Origin: Hysterangium stoloniferum
Taxonomy: Eukaryota > Basidiomycota > Agaricomycetes > Hysterangiales > Hysterangiaceae
Length of the DNA: 64,000 nucleotides
NCBI GenBank assembly: GCA_015178975.1
Contig: WHVD01000140.1
Location: 62,001-126,000, forward strand
Reading direction: 5' to 3'
Shown here: positions 1 through 11,329 of the stretch, piece after piece
Layout: each line of letters starts with the position of its first letter
How positions within the stretch are numbered: the stretch's first letter is position 1
Notes under the pieces: model-generated
What the model was told of the DNA's origin: nothing
What the model saw: the letters and a program-made list of their open reading frames with translations, nothing else
Databases searched by the model: none
Position numbers and translations under genes: made by a program

Positions 1-1261
1 GTTACTCTGAGGCTGATAATTAGATCTTCCGAGCGTGAATCCGCGTGTACGACAGTGCGCAGCCTGGATACTATCCCCATTCTCGTTTCTCTCCTTCCAC
101 ATTGTGACACAATGCGCAGCTCGACCAATTCCCAATTCAGCCTTTCCGCGCTTGAACGTTTGGATCTCACCGCGCGTGATTTCCTTTCGATCGTCGCCAC
201 ACCTTCCACCCGTGTGGCGGTAGGGCCTAGTTAGAACTCCGTATCATTGTTGGAGGGAATATGATTACCCTGACGTAGGTCTTACACCATCAATTGGACA
301 TAACTCCTACGAGGCGTAGATACAAAATGTAACACATTCATTTTATTGGATATAGCTTTGGAAAATTGAAATCCACTTGATTTTTTTGATGAGACAATGT
401 CCTTGAAAACTAATCTGAACGACATATTGTCAATCGACAAGAGACAACATAGAATCAGCTAAGAAAGGGTTAGACCTAAAACAGTCCTGTAGCTTAGTAG
501 TTGACTGAGATTTGAGTTCTTTTTTCAAATGTGAGTTTGACTTGGGGATATGTTATTGGAATTCTTTCTTTTTTTGTGTCAACCTTGTTTTGACGATTGA
601 GTAGCAGCCGTCTCGACGGCTCAGATCAGCTTGTTTCTGCTATTTACCATTTCGCGAGTACGGCATACTGTCAGCCGAGCACGACGACCAAATGGTCTTG
701 GGGAGTATAATACGTATTGCACACCGGGATATCATCAGCAAATTGTGATGCCCATCTGACCTCAATACCCGTGGCTTCAGGAGATGGCAACAAAACACAA
801 TTTTGTGACTACACACAAGTACTAGATTGCATAAGACTCTACCGACGAACACTCACTTAAATTTTCTGTTTTACCTGATATACAGGATGGCTGATCACTG
901 ATGCTGCCGCTCTCCAAAGTCTCATTTCAAGGCATTTTCATTACAGGTTGAAGTCCCAAACGGATACGGAGAACGTACTCAAAATCACCGAAACAAACAA
1001 ATAGACAAGTGGATGTCACAAGCACATTCTATTTCCCCTGGGCACGCCCATTAATAATAGATGCACTACATCAACCAGATCGTCAACTTCGGCCGCATAT
1101 GACTCATTTCAGCTATAATTCATGCCTACTCACCTCTCGGACAAGAAACGTCCAATATCACTCTCAAGCGTAGGTCGCAGACTGGCCATTTTCTCGTTCT
1201 TGCGCCGTAAGAGTATAAGAGAACGACTGTCTGACCGTAGTAATAAACGCTGGTGAATACC
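1..1261. other. No gene recognised
   Basis: I see no convincing coding frame, RNA gene or repeat here. The open frames on both strands are short and do not look protein-like. The 3' end of the minus-strand gene model that follows may reach a little way into this stretch. Confidence 0.5.
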
Positions 1262-3581
1262 TTATCTCTCATTGATACTGAAATGATGAGACGGACCTGA
1301 TTCAAGATGGACATTGGAAGCTGGAGGCTCGTCTATTACAACACTTGGTCTTTGTGATAGGATGTTTTGCATCGTGGCAGCTTTTGATAATTGAATTAGA
1401 AGGGGACGGTGCCGGCTACAGAATGAACACTCACTTTGCATAACCATCTTTTTGACGACTTTTAACACGCCTAGAGTACTTGTACCCTGTGGTATCCCCA
1501 ATGTGGCACATATCTCAGTCATCGCCGTTCGCTCCAATTGCACTTTATTACTACCATCCACTTGAAACTGAGTGATCGCCCTTCGTAAGGTATCAACATA
1601 GCCCGAGAGGGCAGACTCTTTCTCTCGACAAAACTTCCCGACTTCGACTTCCAAGCCCGCACTGGCAATGTTTGCTTGCGAGGGATATTGGCTCTTTGGG
1701 ACTTCTTCATTTCCTGGCATGTCCTCAGGCAACTTCTCTGTTCCTTGCCATGTGCACTGCATCTACCGCCATAACGTAAAATGAACTGATGATCGGATGC
1801 ACTGTTATTGTACCAACCTCGCAAGACGCCTGTCCAATGAGGTGTCGATAGAGAGATAATAATCCATGGACATGTTGTGCTTCATTTACCTAAAGCACAA
1901 ATACAAGGGAAATATTAGGTCCACAATTTACGTTGGTGGACTAAATACCTGGCAAAAAAAATACGCACCAAGTCATGCTGTAACCGATCCAAGTCCAATT
2001 TTGATATCGTACGAACATCGATATGGCCAAGTATTTCGGATCTGTAATTCATTGTGGTAATACGACGTCAACGACTGCGTAGGCCATACACTTATCTATT
2101 ATTTAAGTGGATCAATGAGCTTACCTGCGTGTCTCTAGTCCCATGGCAGTGCCTGACTTGTCTTCTGGATGACATGCGATGTTACGAAGCTCTGGCGGAA
2201 GACAACGTTCGTAAACGTACCCACAGACTTTGTGAATAATTTTCTTGTAGTCGATATGAGATTTTATTGTTTGTTACTTACCTGACTCCGACCCCACCAT
2301 TCTTTTAACCTCATTAAGCCACCTCCGAACTAGCTGCATTGATATCATGAAATTAATTTTCTGGTCGACGTGCAGGTCAGGGACGAAAACATACTGCCAG
2401 ATGGTCAAGAAGATTATCTGGAGAATATGGGGGGGACGCTGATATCTCCGACAGCATATCGCTAAGGTATCTCGTTAGAAAAAGCTGAACGATTGTAAAC
2501 AAATAACGCACGAGACAGTGCTGGATGCTCGTTGAGAATGCGTAAGTAGCTCGTGTATATTTTCAGGGCTGAGCTGGCAAGACGAAGATAGATCAGTCGA
2601 AGGATGCGAGAAAGAAACGTTCAACTCGCAGAAAAAGTGGCTTTAAGTGGTTTAGATTTAATGCTAGACTTTGGCGAATCTGGCATGATAGCCCTAATAT
2701 AATCCAAGGCCTCATCTAGGGGTAAAGGGACCTCCCTTGATACCATATGCCATGACTAAATACGGCATACCAGGTTGGGACAAAAACACGCACCCTTTCC
2801 TTCTTTCTCTCGTATTACTCAATATTCGTTTAAGGTCCTCAACTCTTTGAACGCGGATTTCTTCCTTCGTTAATAATATTCGGAGAAGAAATTCTTTCCT
2901 TCGCGTTTCTGTCAACGTGTCACTGAGAGCGTTTGAACTGACGACTCGGAGGTGGGTAGAGTTTGTTATTTCTGGTGGTGATTAGATTTTGCATGAATAA
3001 GCCGTATCAGCAGCGATAGTTATCGTCACCTTCTAGCTCTTTCCGCTTTCTCTCCATTTCCGCCTTCGTTCTCGCAAGTTTGAGCTGTGCAGCTGCATAT
3101 CTTTCTCCAGTAGATTCAGGTCTAAACACCACCCGAGTTTGCGACCGTGGTAGTCGGTTTAATCTGCCAGTACAACGATATCAATGGGTAATGTATCATA
3201 TCCAAAGGCATAAATGCAAAAAAAGGAAAAAAGCCCAGGAGTTAATGTTCACCTGTGCAATTCTTTCCTGACCCATGTCACTCTCTCCCTCCCGATCATA
3301 TGAGTCAACAAAAATCGCAGAGCCTCACCACCACGACCTTGAAGAAGGCGGGATATTTCTTCAGTAGAGATGCTACCTATATGTGGGTAGGAAAGTCGGG
3401 AGAGATTGGCAAGTAGCATGGCGGGATCTTGATCATCACGATGCTCGATGCCGCTTCTTGGTTGTGGATGGTGAGCTTTCAGCGGAATTCTGCTCTGTTG
3501 GGGACGGCCAGATGACTTGAACATATGTAATGAGTCAATTGTAGGGTGAAACGTCCAAGTAATTGGTTCACGACGAGCCAC
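1262..3581 (-). CDS. Unknown multi-exon protein with coiled-coil segments (model incomplete)
   Basis: I do not recognise this gene. The start is at 3581, or at the in-frame ATG at 3419. Exons 3253-3581, 3030-3121 and 2771-2944, plus an exon starting at 2715, join in consistent phase through GT-AG introns. They give a helical N-terminal part followed by a Lys/Glu/Arg-rich coiled-coil stretch. Downstream, exon-like frames with good splice signals continue: about 2520-2610; 2290-2340 ending at a GTAAGT donor; 2160-2235; about 1985-2045; and a long last exon 1262-1750 ending in a stop. I could not join all of these in phase, so the C-terminal half may be mis-modelled or the gene may be damaged. 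Many short exons and heptad-like sequence suggest a structural or scaffold protein, but no family assignment is made. Confidence 0.4.
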
Positions 3582-5281
3582 TATTATGCGTCACGCCGCG
3601 TTGTCACGATGTCTTTTTGATTTGGTCAAACGCAAGTTCAATTCTGCTCCTAAAATGACTGAGCTACTTGACCGAAATGTTATCTAGCTTGCTGTTTTAT
3701 TGAAATCGCGAGTCTTTCAATTGAGAACGTCAGGGATATTGGAAAGAATATGCATGTCGAACCTAATATAATAAACACTGTGATACTATTATACTAAACA
3801 TTTCACTGAGTATAGGTTTGCGGCATTTGCTTTCTTTTCCTCCGAGTCCAGCCGCCCTTGACAGTGTGTCTATCCATAGACTTTCCAATGACTTGAAAAT
3901 GGAATACTTATTTTGATTCTTTTTCCGTACCACCAGGAAGTAAGTCTCAATTTCTACATAATACAACCACGATTTCATACTGTGCAAATACAGATCATCT
4001 TGCGCACTGCAAATTTGACACATAATGAGTGTGTAACGTTCAACTTGTTTTCACGATGATGAGATCTCGGAGGTGTGGAAACGAGGGACATGTTGAACTA
4101 AAGTGCTTGTTTCGGTGCCACTAAAGAAATATCAATTGTATCTCATAGTTGCCCTTTTGCGGTTTCCGTCTCTCTGTTAGGATGATATAGTAAGGGAAAT
4201 AAGTATCCCTTGTTTACTCGTGATTACCTTCGCACTGATTAAAGAATTTATACACGGACGCCAAACGAATTTGGTCGATTGCGGCGTAGCACATTGTTTG
4301 GTTTCGACCTGAGCCTTCCTCCCCGTGTACGGGCAACATAATCCACGACTTTTCCGCCACCGTTAAAGACTCCCGCCGTCCAGTCAACCGCCCTTCAATC
4401 AACCAATGTCAAGCATCGAGAACCTATTTGACATCGGTACGAGTTTCCGAGCCCAGCGAATCAAAGTGAGACATTTTTTCGCGTGTGGACTATAGTATCG
4501 CCCTTCGACAGCGCGAGAAGCATGTTTGGCCGACGAATGCACCTCTGGGCTACTTGTGCGCGGACCTGGGATTAAGTGCTAATTGTGGCATCGGTAGGGA
4601 AGGTTAGAGACATTCTTAGTAAGTCGAGGAATGACGCTCAAATAACGACCATAGTCCAGGAGACCGTATCAAAGGCGATTTAATCATCAACCAGATGCTA
4701 GCGCGGGGACGAATATGCCTTTAGGGCTGTTGTCGTTGCATATGCACCGCATCCACGATTTGGGGGCGCCTACTCAAATAATCTCAGAGCGAAATGTCAC
4801 TACCGGTAAGTGAATGCCACCCAATTATGTGGATAATCCATTTTTAAGCGTCTCAGGTCGGTTGAAGAGCCAGTCTGAGAGCGATCGTGGCCTCAAATGA
4901 CGGTAAGGGAACATAGTTAGTTCGTAACATATACCAAAGTTGATTTTTACAGTTCGCATGGATGGTGTGCAGGGGTTTCTTAACTGATAGACCGTTGTGC
5001 CCTTTAGCAATGGAATACACGAAAAGTACAGACTCATTTCACAAGAGATTATGTGTCTAATTATGCCGCTTCATAGAACGAGATGGCCTCTAGGAACGCG
5101 GAGTCCACGGTTCTTATGGTATCTGCGGCAGATGTCGTAAAGCCAGGCTAGACACAATGCTTATTGCTATACGTTTCTTCATGTGTCATGAAAAAGCACG
5201 TACGGGTATATAAGGATTGATTATATCCACAAATGTCTATCCGTGAGACCGGTTAGATCCACCGTTTCTCGAGCACGACCA
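3582..5281. other. Unassigned interval between two minus-strand genes
   Basis: Short minus-strand open frames at 4214-4402 and 3763-4023 look partly protein-like. I could not link them into a phase-consistent model. They may be extra exons of either neighbouring gene, or decayed sequence. Confidence 0.3.
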
Positions 5282-5957
5282 TCAACCCACCTTGAAATAT
5301 TCATGCAGTGTCCTGAGATTTTCCCGGGTGATGGTCAACGCACCCAAGTATCGCAGTTGCTGCACTGCCTTCCGCCTGCTCTTTAGGTGATCGATGCAGC
5401 GGAGTATCATGACTGATGTGTCTTGGGCAACCTGGTACACGTGGTGGGCCTCTTCATCCTCCACTCCATAATCTTTCACCACTTTCTGCTGAAATTGTCA
5501 GAGACAGTAATTTTTTTTCATCAGGCTCGAAACGAACATTGAGTAGTTCGATACACTGCGACAGATACGTTATAAATAGGCGGTCCTTAACGAGCGGATG
5601 GGTGCCCACCTTATCAATGGCAGCCATCACTCTGAGTACGAGGCGTTGAATATTCTAGTTTCGAGCAATACTGTAGTGAAAACGGGCTGCAGGAATGCCA
5701 TTTCATACCAGGACATCACCGAAAGTGCCATTCTCTACAGGGCTGTTCTCTAGTCCTTCTTCCAGGCTCCGCTGTGGCCAGATATTCAATGTAGGGGCAG
5801 AAAGTCAGGGGACAGCGTTATTTACCACATGATTAAGGAAGGCGTCAAGGTCTTCATATAACGCCTTCCGAGCCTCAGCTCTAGTCTTATACGTGGATGC
5901 GGATGAAAGATCGGTGAGTGAAGAGGCAAGCCTTATGGCCGATTTCAAGAGAACCAT
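5282..5957 (-). CDS. Unknown small helical protein, four exons
   Basis: Four exons join in phase 0 throughout: 5826-5957, 5709-5771, 5538-5654 and 5282-5485, giving 171 residues. The introns have GT-AG ends, and the third (GTTCGT donor) has a CTGAC branch-like site before CAG. The ATG at 5957 is the first Met of the open exon. The predicted protein is mostly charged and helical, without a signal peptide or membrane segment, and I do not recognise the family. The last codons before the stop overlap a possible further GTGGGT donor, so the true C-terminus could lie downstream (toward lower coordinates). Four junctions without a stop make a real gene likely. Confidence 0.5.
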
Positions 5958-7137
5958 AACCAGAGGCAAACGAAAGTGGATAGAGAGCAAACACTGACAT
6001 TCAGTTAATTGACCGCACTGTCGGTATAAGTACCCGTCGGGTTTTACATAACGCCTACCGAATATGAAGGCACGACGTAGGCGATTATATTGGTGTTGTC
6101 AGTATCTGTCCATTTTTGTCTGCATCCTTTTGTCCGACGGGTGATTGATGTGGCACGGATTCGCAACTTTGGCCCTTTTCAAGTCCGACCAACGGACTGG
6201 CTCAAGAATCACGTCTTCATGGCCTGCTATCAGACAACTGTACTACAGTTATTTTGTAAAAGATCGTTGCCGGTGTACAGTTGGTTTGACTATCTAAAGG
6301 GTAATGTACACCGGGAACACGTGATGATGATGATAACCCCGGATAGGCTGGTCAGCTATGCCAATCATTCAAGGTCTATTTTATCTAATCACTCGGCCCG
6401 CGTACCCAGACTTTCTTCACAGCCCTTAAACGCACAGGAAGTGGTCGAAGGGATCATATGCATTAAAGGCCACCCCCCTTCTCCGATGAATTGACCTGGA
6501 TATCAGATAACACTACACACGCCATAAGCATGATAAATATCAATGCCAGTGGCTGTGTAAACGGACTTGATAAGTCGGAAAAGAGTGGAACGATGTCATA
6601 AGCGATCGCGGAGGGATGGTGTGCAACCACGTATATCCAGGCTGGCGAGACGTGCTGTGGTATTCGTTGAGTTGAGCTACCGCGGGGGCGATGATGATGC
6701 CTTGAGGAATGAATATTGGTTGTTGTATGACAATTCATGGTTAAAAGCTGTGCAGAAAACATTAGTTTTTGTGCTCATGCAGAGAGCGGTGTTGGTCTCA
6801 GTCCATTAAACCACACGAATTTGTGGCTTGTTCAAGACCTCTGATCAAGGCCCATCTGACTAAAAGTTAGTGGTAAACGTACGGTCCATTATAACAAGTA
6901 GTCCTCTATTCAGATACTTCAAGAGTGCACAGTATAAATCGAAAGCCCGAGGGACGCCAACGTTCGCAACACAATGCATCTCAGCGATAATCCCGCGGCG
7001 AAGACCATACATCGACGCCGGAGACCGAATAAAAACAGAAAGATAACGCAATCTTTACGTTTATTGTCTTATATACGTCCATTTCCACATTCGATGAGCT
7101 GTCTATACCGATATGGGCACCGATCACGTACGCCTCT
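5958..7137. other. Intergenic, nothing assigned
   Basis: Open frames occur on both strands (for example 6463-6762 minus and 6090-6494 plus), but they overlap each other and have no recognisable domains. The 3' untranslated region of ATP3 should lie at the right edge. Confidence 0.4.
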
Positions 7138-8480
7138 CTAAAGAGCACTTGCACCTAAGAAGGGAAAGTGAGAAGAGGCGGTCAGTATACTGTGGGACGA
7201 AAACCGCAGCGCGACAACGCGAAAAGGGGAGCACGAGGGGAGCAGATGCCAAAGACGTGACGGGACATACCAGTGATAATATCAACCAACTCATTGGTAA
7301 TAGCGGCTTGACGACCACGATTGTATTGCATCTGAAGCGTGCCGATCATGTCTCCTGCGTTCTTTGATGCGTTGTCCATAGCATTTCGCCTGTAGAGAGA
7401 GGGAAAGGACGGTGCAGTTCATGAGAATCAGGAACGGAATGGAGGAAGGACCATTACTAACCGGGAATTTTGCTCAGCAGCATGCGACTCGGTGAGTGCG
7501 GCAAAGATAGCATTGGCAAGCGTGAACTCGGCAAGATCCTTCGTGGTATCGTCTTCCTGCTCATACGCATTGAAGCCAGCTACATGTCAAACAATCAAAA
7601 ACCTCATCAACACCAAATAAAGCAAGAACGGAGACGAAGGAACGAGCAACGCGAAATCCACGTACGTGCCTCCCTCAGCCCCTTCTCATTCAGCACCTCC
7701 ACCGCAGCCGCCTCAAACGCCACCGCGCTCAAATACCGATTGTACACGATAACCACCGAGTCATACTCGACCCCGCTCTGCTTGATCAAGTCCGCCACCG
7801 ACGCCGCGTCCGCAAACGTCGGGATGTCCTTCCCGATCTGGTTCATCGTCAGCACGAGGTTGTTCGGCAGCGCGCGGCTGAGCTGCGCCTTGCTCTTGTC
7901 GCCAATGACGACGAGCGGCGAGTCCGCAGCGGGGACGGAGGCGGGGGCCGCGTCGGAGGGGGGCGCGTTCGCGCTGCCGGGTTTGCCGTCCTGCGCGATC
8001 GAGCCGGTGGCGAGGAGGCGGCGGGTGCCTTTTGAGACGGAGCTGTGAATGCCGCCGCAGAGGCCCTTGTCGGAGGAGATGACGACGAAGAGCTTGCGGG
8101 GGGAGGCGCTGGCTGATTCCGGGGTGGGTTCCGCGTGTTTGAAGAGCTCTGTTGCGGGGCGAATTTGTGCGGGTGAGTTTGGGGGGGGTTGGGGGAGAAG
8201 GGTTGTGGGGAACTGACCGTTGTTTGATGCACCGTATGCTTTTGCAACTGTCATTGCGCGTTGGGCTTTGCTTAGCTTTGTCGAGGCGATCATTTTCATG
8301 GACTTGGAACTCCAGTCTTAGCAGCAGTAGGATATGGGATTAAGCACAACTCACCTTGGTGATTTTCTCAATATTTCTAACACTTTTTAACCTCAGCTCA
8401 ATCTCCCTCAACGTTGCCATATTTCTCACCCCACCAAGCGGAGCCTGCGCACGGATGGCCAGCGTCGAGCGAGCAAGCAT
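7138..8480 (-). CDS. ATP3: ATP synthase subunit gamma, mitochondrial
   Basis: This is the central stalk (rotor) subunit of mitochondrial F1-ATPase. It turns inside the alpha3-beta3 ring and couples proton flow to ATP synthesis in the matrix. Six exons join in phase: 8355-8480, 8218-8302, 7666-8148, 7462-7579, 7271-7389 and 7138-7154, giving 315 residues, a normal length for the family. The N-terminus ([12 protein letters not shown]...) is basic and hydroxylated like a mitochondrial presequence, and is followed by the family-typical start of the long N-terminal helix ([14 protein letters not shown]). The conserved SSDKGLCGG segment and the C-terminal helix ending [15 protein letters not shown] are both present. 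The last exon encodes only the final residues. The gene is divergent from SUI3, with about 210 bp between the start codons. Confidence 0.95.
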
Positions 8481-8691
8481 CGTCGAGTCGTCGTTGTGAG
8501 TGAGTTAGGATTAATGATATTTTCAAACTCCGCGTTCGGGTGTTCAAATTTCGTGTTGTGTACATACACATTGACTCTTAAGTGACGCTTCATCAGTATC
8601 ATTTGACATAGTCGTAGTCTCATAGTCACTGGCCTTTGCTTTTCTCAATACTGACACCAACATTAGCACTAGACCGCCAACGAACGATACG
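8481..8691. promoter_or_regulatory. Short shared intergenic region of ATP3 and SUI3
   Basis: Only about 211 bp separate the two divergent start codons, so both promoters must lie here or overlap the 5' ends of the genes. I see no clear TATA box. This is usual for housekeeping genes, but the assignment rests on geometry alone. Confidence 0.5.
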
Positions 8692-9974
8692 ATGGACGAA
8701 CCGCTATTCGACCCTTCACTAAGGAAAAGGAAGAAGAAGACAGTTGCATTCTCTGAAGATCCACTTGGTGCTGATGCCGATCCTACGACGCCTGCGCCTC
8801 CAACTGAAGCAGGGGATGCAACACCGACTGTGCATGAGCAGATGGTACAGAACGGGGGCACGGGTGTGGAAACTGGGACCGGAGCTGAACGTGCACAGAA
8901 GGAAGATGACGACTTCAAAGCGATGTTCGGGGACATGAAAAAGAAGAAGAAGAAGAAGGAGATTCCCGCTGACTTGGTGCGTTCTCGCGTTTTCGTTTCC
9001 AGTCTGCCATATCCTGCCTTGTCACATACCGATTCTAACACGTGTGCCCTCTCAGCCCGAAGACACCGCCACACAAACACCTCCCGAACCCGCCGTCGGA
9101 GAAGATCTCGACTTCTCCGACCTCAAAAAGAAAAAGAAAAAGACGTCCAAGAAGCCTGCTTTTGACCTTGAAGCATTCGAAAAGGAGCTCGGTGATACTG
9201 GTACCGCTCAAGGCAATGACGACGGCGAGGATGGCGCAGGTGGCCTGGGTGATGATGTGGATCTGGGCGATGATCCGTTCGCGGTGCAGCATGATGCGGG
9301 TGCTGGGGCGGGTGTGGAGAGTGGAAAGGAGGCGTGGGTGGGATCCGATAGGGACTACACGTATTCGGAGGTGAGCCAAACGTTTCCTCATTGGCGGTCA
9401 ATGCATGAGGCTGATTGGTCGCTCTATGCCGCTCTAGCTACTACAACGTTTCTTCACCCTCCTCCACGCCTCAAATCCCGGCTTTGTCGCTGGCTCTGGG
9501 AAGCGATACACCATTGCGCCGCCAGCAATACAGCGTGAAGGAACCAAGAAATCGGTATTCTCAAACGTGACCGATATCTGCAAGCGTATGCACCGACAAC
9601 CCGATCATGTCATTCAATTCTTGTTCTCTGAGCTTGGAACAACGGGAAGTGTGGACGGGGCGGGACGGCTCGTGATTAAGGGCCGCTTTCAACAGAAACA
9701 GATTGAGAATGTGTTGAGGAGGTACATTGGTGAGTTGTTTTTGTGTTTACGTTGATAATTCCGTGCCCTATCCTGTTACCCTGCCATTAACACTCTTATC
9801 CCATCCACAGTTGAATACGTAACCTGCAAGACGTGCAAATCACCGGACACTCTCCTAGAAAAGGAGAACCGAATCGATTTTGTAAGCTGCCAGTCGTGCG
9901 GGTCAAGAAGATCCGTTAGTGCTATTAAGAGCGGTTTCAAGGCACAGGTTGGGAAGCGGAAGAAAGCGGCGTAG
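8692..9974 (+). CDS. SUI3: Translation initiation factor eIF2 subunit beta
   Basis: This is the beta subunit of the heterotrimeric GTPase eIF2, which brings Met-tRNAi to the 40S ribosome in the cytosol. Exons 8692-8976, 9056-9370, 9438-9729 and 9811-9974 join in phase and give 351 residues. Three lysine blocks (about residues 11-16, 82-88 and 119-124) match the K-boxes that bind eIF5 and eIF2B-epsilon. The central helix-turn-helix/alpha-beta region (from about residue 196) is well conserved. The C-terminal zinc ribbon has Cys303, Cys306, Cys324 and Cys327 in a C-x2-C...C-x2-C layout, followed by a basic tail. The start is the first ATG, and the acidic Phe-rich N-terminus is typical of the family. 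Nothing looks damaged. Confidence 0.96.
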
Positions 9975-11329
9975 GGTGGTGTGTAGGTGTAATGTCTACG
10001 ATATATATGTGGCGCTATTAGTACTGGGTTAGACACCATAGACATGCATGGGTGTTTTTTGTTTTTAGCGCTTCGACATTGCTACTTGGATTTCATGCAG
10101 AGCGGCTACTAGTCGTAAAAAAATGCCTCACCAGGATTCGAACTCACGATGTGTGCCAATTTGAGGGAGGACTCCTCATAGCTAAAAGCACAGAAATATC
10201 CTTTATATCTTAGCTACGATACTATGAATTGTACTTTTGTGCTGCATTCATTCGTGATTTTGGCTTATGGTCTCGCGCCAATACCAGTTTAGAAAACATC
10301 CGCTAGCAGACAAGTGGCGAGCTCGCGCTTTCCGCCTATCTTGACGTCCAGACACTAACGGTTTAGACACAATCTGCTACGATCGAATCCCAAGTCAGAC
10401 TGAGTGGGTCACAATCACATATATCTCGATGATCTCTGGACGTTCACTACTATTTTATTTACTTATGGCTAGAACCGATTCCTCTCGTCTTTTCCGACGT
10501 CAATATGTTGGCACTCGAACGGCGTCACCCGACACCAAGCCGGTATATGCATACTTTGCAGGATAGCCGCAGAGAGGAGTTGCGATCAGTCTACGCTACT
10601 TTGGCGTCCAAGACTAATAATTTCCTCTTCAGACACATATTGCGTTTACATCCTGTGTTACCGGTTCAAACTAATGTGTTCCTTTCCATGGCAGCGCATT
10701 GTCACGAAGAAGAACGACCCTGGATCTCGACCTGAACTATTCGAAACACTCCCTGTCCTCCCTGTATAGCACTTGTACAGTCTTGCGTCACAGTCTATCG
10801 GCTAGATTCATAATTCTGCATCGGAATGGTCTACACAGCGATGTATTTCTGGTACGACGATGATCGCCAGATCCAACCTGTTGAGCGGATGCGCTAAGTA
10901 AGCTTTATGCCGTTATATTCCTCGCCCTTTTTCAACTTAGATCGACAAAAGCTAAAACCCAATTCAAGTGCTGAACTGAGCCATTCCCAATTGGTATAGC
11001 TATACTTGGGCTGCATCTATCCGATTTGGGAGTAGTATGATACGCACCTAATCGGAAAATGAACTTCGGGCGCCATTTTCGACATGCAGCTATGATCTCC
11101 ATTCATTGGTCGTAGGAAATGCATCCCCCAAGTCCGGCGAATCCAATCCTCAGAATGCTCCCCTATTCAATCCTCTGACACAATCATGCGACCCAGGACA
11201 CGTCCGATGATAACGAGCATGACTACAGAGCCCATCGGGCCACAAAAATAGAACACATTTGTCTACAACTGTCGTGCCAAGTGGAAGAAGCTTAGTTTGT
11301 CCATTGATCCTGCGGTGCCGTCATTGGCG
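9975..11329. other. Intergenic region with a tRNA-like fragment
   Basis: No protein gene is recognised. A tRNA-like piece is listed separately at about 10112-10190. The plus-strand frame 10505-10735 has no recognisable features. Confidence 0.4.
10112..10190 (-). other. tRNA-like pol III remnant
   Basis: On the minus strand a near-perfect B-box (GTTCGAATCC) is followed about 10 nt later by seven Ts, a pol III terminator. A TAGC...GAGG stretch upstream resembles an A-box. The T-stem does not pair, and no 5' strand of the acceptor stem is found to match the 3' strand. It is therefore not a functional tRNA as it stands; a tRNA pseudogene or the head of a tRNA-derived SINE is possible. Confidence 0.25.

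Noticed and set aside
8544..9080. 178-codon minus-strand frame overlapping eIF2-beta
   Set aside because: Shadow of the SUI3 coding strand; the poly-Phe run is the complement of the lysine block.
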